Origin: Neobacillus niacini
Lineage (GTDB): Bacteria; Bacillota; Bacilli; Bacillales; Cytobacillaceae
DNA: 64,000 bases
Direction: 5' to 3'
Assembly (NCBI RefSeq): GCF_019749295.1
Contig: NZ_JACWFG010000013.1
Coordinates: 62,001 to 126,000, forward strand
Part shown: in pieces, positions 63,450-64,000 of the stretch
How positions within the stretch are numbered: the first letter of the stretch is position 1
How the letters are laid out: each line of letters starts with the position of its first letter
Translations under genes and position numbers: made by a program
The notes under the pieces: model-generated
Databases searched by the model: none
What the model was told of the DNA's origin: nothing
The model's input: only the letters and a program-made list of their open reading frames with translations

Positions 63450-63827
63450 ATGAGGAAAAATAAATTAATCTTTCTGTTTTTGGGTGTCATTATGTTTTTG
63501 AATGCCATAGTTGTTAATTGGGCGTATATTTCAATTGGCAAATTTCCAGAAGGGTTAATGCTAATTGCCATAGCCATTATGAGCTTTTCTTTAGCCTACT
63601 TATCGGATCATTTTGCTGCAAAAGATGAACGTGCACAAAAAATAAGAGAACGTGGAATTTACATGAGTTATTTTTGGATGTTAGGAATAATTTCTGTCTC
63701 ATTAATATTTGTTAACCCATATTTAAATATAATAAATATATCAGCCTATCATCTATTAACCACGCTTTTATCGCTTTATATAACAGTAGTATTTTTAAAT
63801 ATGGTTTATTACGCAAGAAAATATTAA
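63450..63827 (+). CDS. Membrane protein paired with the XRE regulator
   Basis: 125 residues with about four TM helices (6-24, 32-50, 72-90, 97-117). The loop after helix 2 carries AAKDERAQKIRERG, the DER-type charged motif seen in DUF2178-like proteins. Starts right after the XRE stop codon (TAAATG) with GGGGGAG in the end of that gene. Function unknown. Confidence 0.7.
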   Translation: MRKNKLIFLFLGVIMFLNAIVVNWAYISIGKFPEGLMLIAIAIMSFSLAYLSDHFAAKDERAQKIRERGIYMSYFWMLGIISVSLIFVNPYLNIINISAYHLLTTLLSLYITVVFLNMVYYARKY

Positions 63828-64000
63828 CAGGGTACCATGGGGACGGTTCCTGCGGATTTTCCTATATATGGAAATAAATCCTTGGAGACGATTCTCATGG
63901 TAAAGCTGCAAACAGGTCAAATTGTTGAATTAATACAGGAAATTTAATAGATGGTGAAGTCTTTATGGCATTTAATGTATTTATTGGCAGTATGTTTATT
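63828..64000 (+). other. Terminal region with Bacillus GGGGACGGTT-type repeat
   Basis: GGTACCATGGGGACGGTTCC (63833-63852) is the kind of short dispersed sequence common in Bacillus intergenic regions. A 16-codon frame (MVKLQTGQIVELIQEI, from 63898) ends at 63948 and cannot be judged because the window stops. Confidence 0.4.

Overview
The window reads as chromosomal DNA of a low-GC, spore-forming Bacillaceae (Bacillus/Neobacillus-like). The support is AT-rich sequence, strong AGGAGG-type ribosome binding sites, U-tailed hairpin terminators after most genes, a T-box leader, SigA-type promoters, a class D sortase with its substrate, a YesMN-type two-component system, a rifampicin phosphotransferase (Rph) and SpoVK/CbxX-type AAA+ modules. 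I see no rRNA, tRNA, CRISPR array, intact transposase or replication origin.

Layout. 1-4.5 kb: 3' end of a UvrD-like helicase, a class-I glutamine amidotransferase, an Excalibur protein with an LPxTA-like sorting signal beside its class D sortase, and an AlkD-type protein. 4.7-8.4 kb: membrane protein plus XRE regulator pair, DUF4386 protein with an overlapping oxidoreductase, and an Rpn/PD-(D/E)XK nuclease. 8.5-12.1 kb: a T-box leader, tandem short hairpin repeats, then TIGR04076 protein, aldo/keto reductase and NhaC-family transporter. 12.4-14.5 kb: VOC protein and secreted subtilase. 14.7-25.9 kb: a USP-domain protein, a YesN/YesM pair and, divergently, a seven-to-eight gene carbohydrate cluster (ABC transporter, cupin, Gfo/Idh/MocA dehydrogenase, xylose-isomerase-like TIM barrel, and the two halves of a Tm-1-like protein as adjacent genes). 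26-33 kb: EamA exporter, formate dehydrogenase locus (DUF2294, FdhF/YdeP, FdhD) and HflK/HflC.

33-43.4 kb is accessory in character: coiled-coil paralogues with 14-residue repeats, a 1204-residue protein with four AAA+ modules followed by two membrane proteins, two CBO0543-type membrane proteins, two small genes each cut by an in-frame TGA, and a triple-repeat phage-like protein. 44-53 kb is a run of single-gene units (GNAT, DUF418, DHFR/RibD-like, DinB, SGNH hydrolase, methyltransferase, NTF2-like, a four-repeat spore-family-like protein, small membrane and lipoproteins) with decayed DinB fragments between them. 53.4-57.3 kb carries rph and a CBS-HEPN protein. 57.3-60.1 kb is a decay zone: broken LMW-PTP, a Nudix gene split by a local inversion, a frameshifted ECF sigma factor and copies of a dispersed repeat. 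60-64 kb has a MerR-TipAS regulator with a 19-bp-spacer promoter, a tubulin/FtsZ-like GTPase distinct from canonical FtsZ, a DUF192 protein and a second XRE plus membrane-protein pair whose operator resembles the first.

Most noteworthy: the four-module AAA+ operon, the extra tubulin-like GTPase, the uncharacterised YesMN-controlled sugar cluster with a split Tm-1 protein, the T-box upstream of an NhaC operon, the CBS-HEPN protein, a 17-bp motif repeated before both formate dehydrogenase units, and the inverted Nudix segment. All functions are read from sequence by eye; no database search was run.
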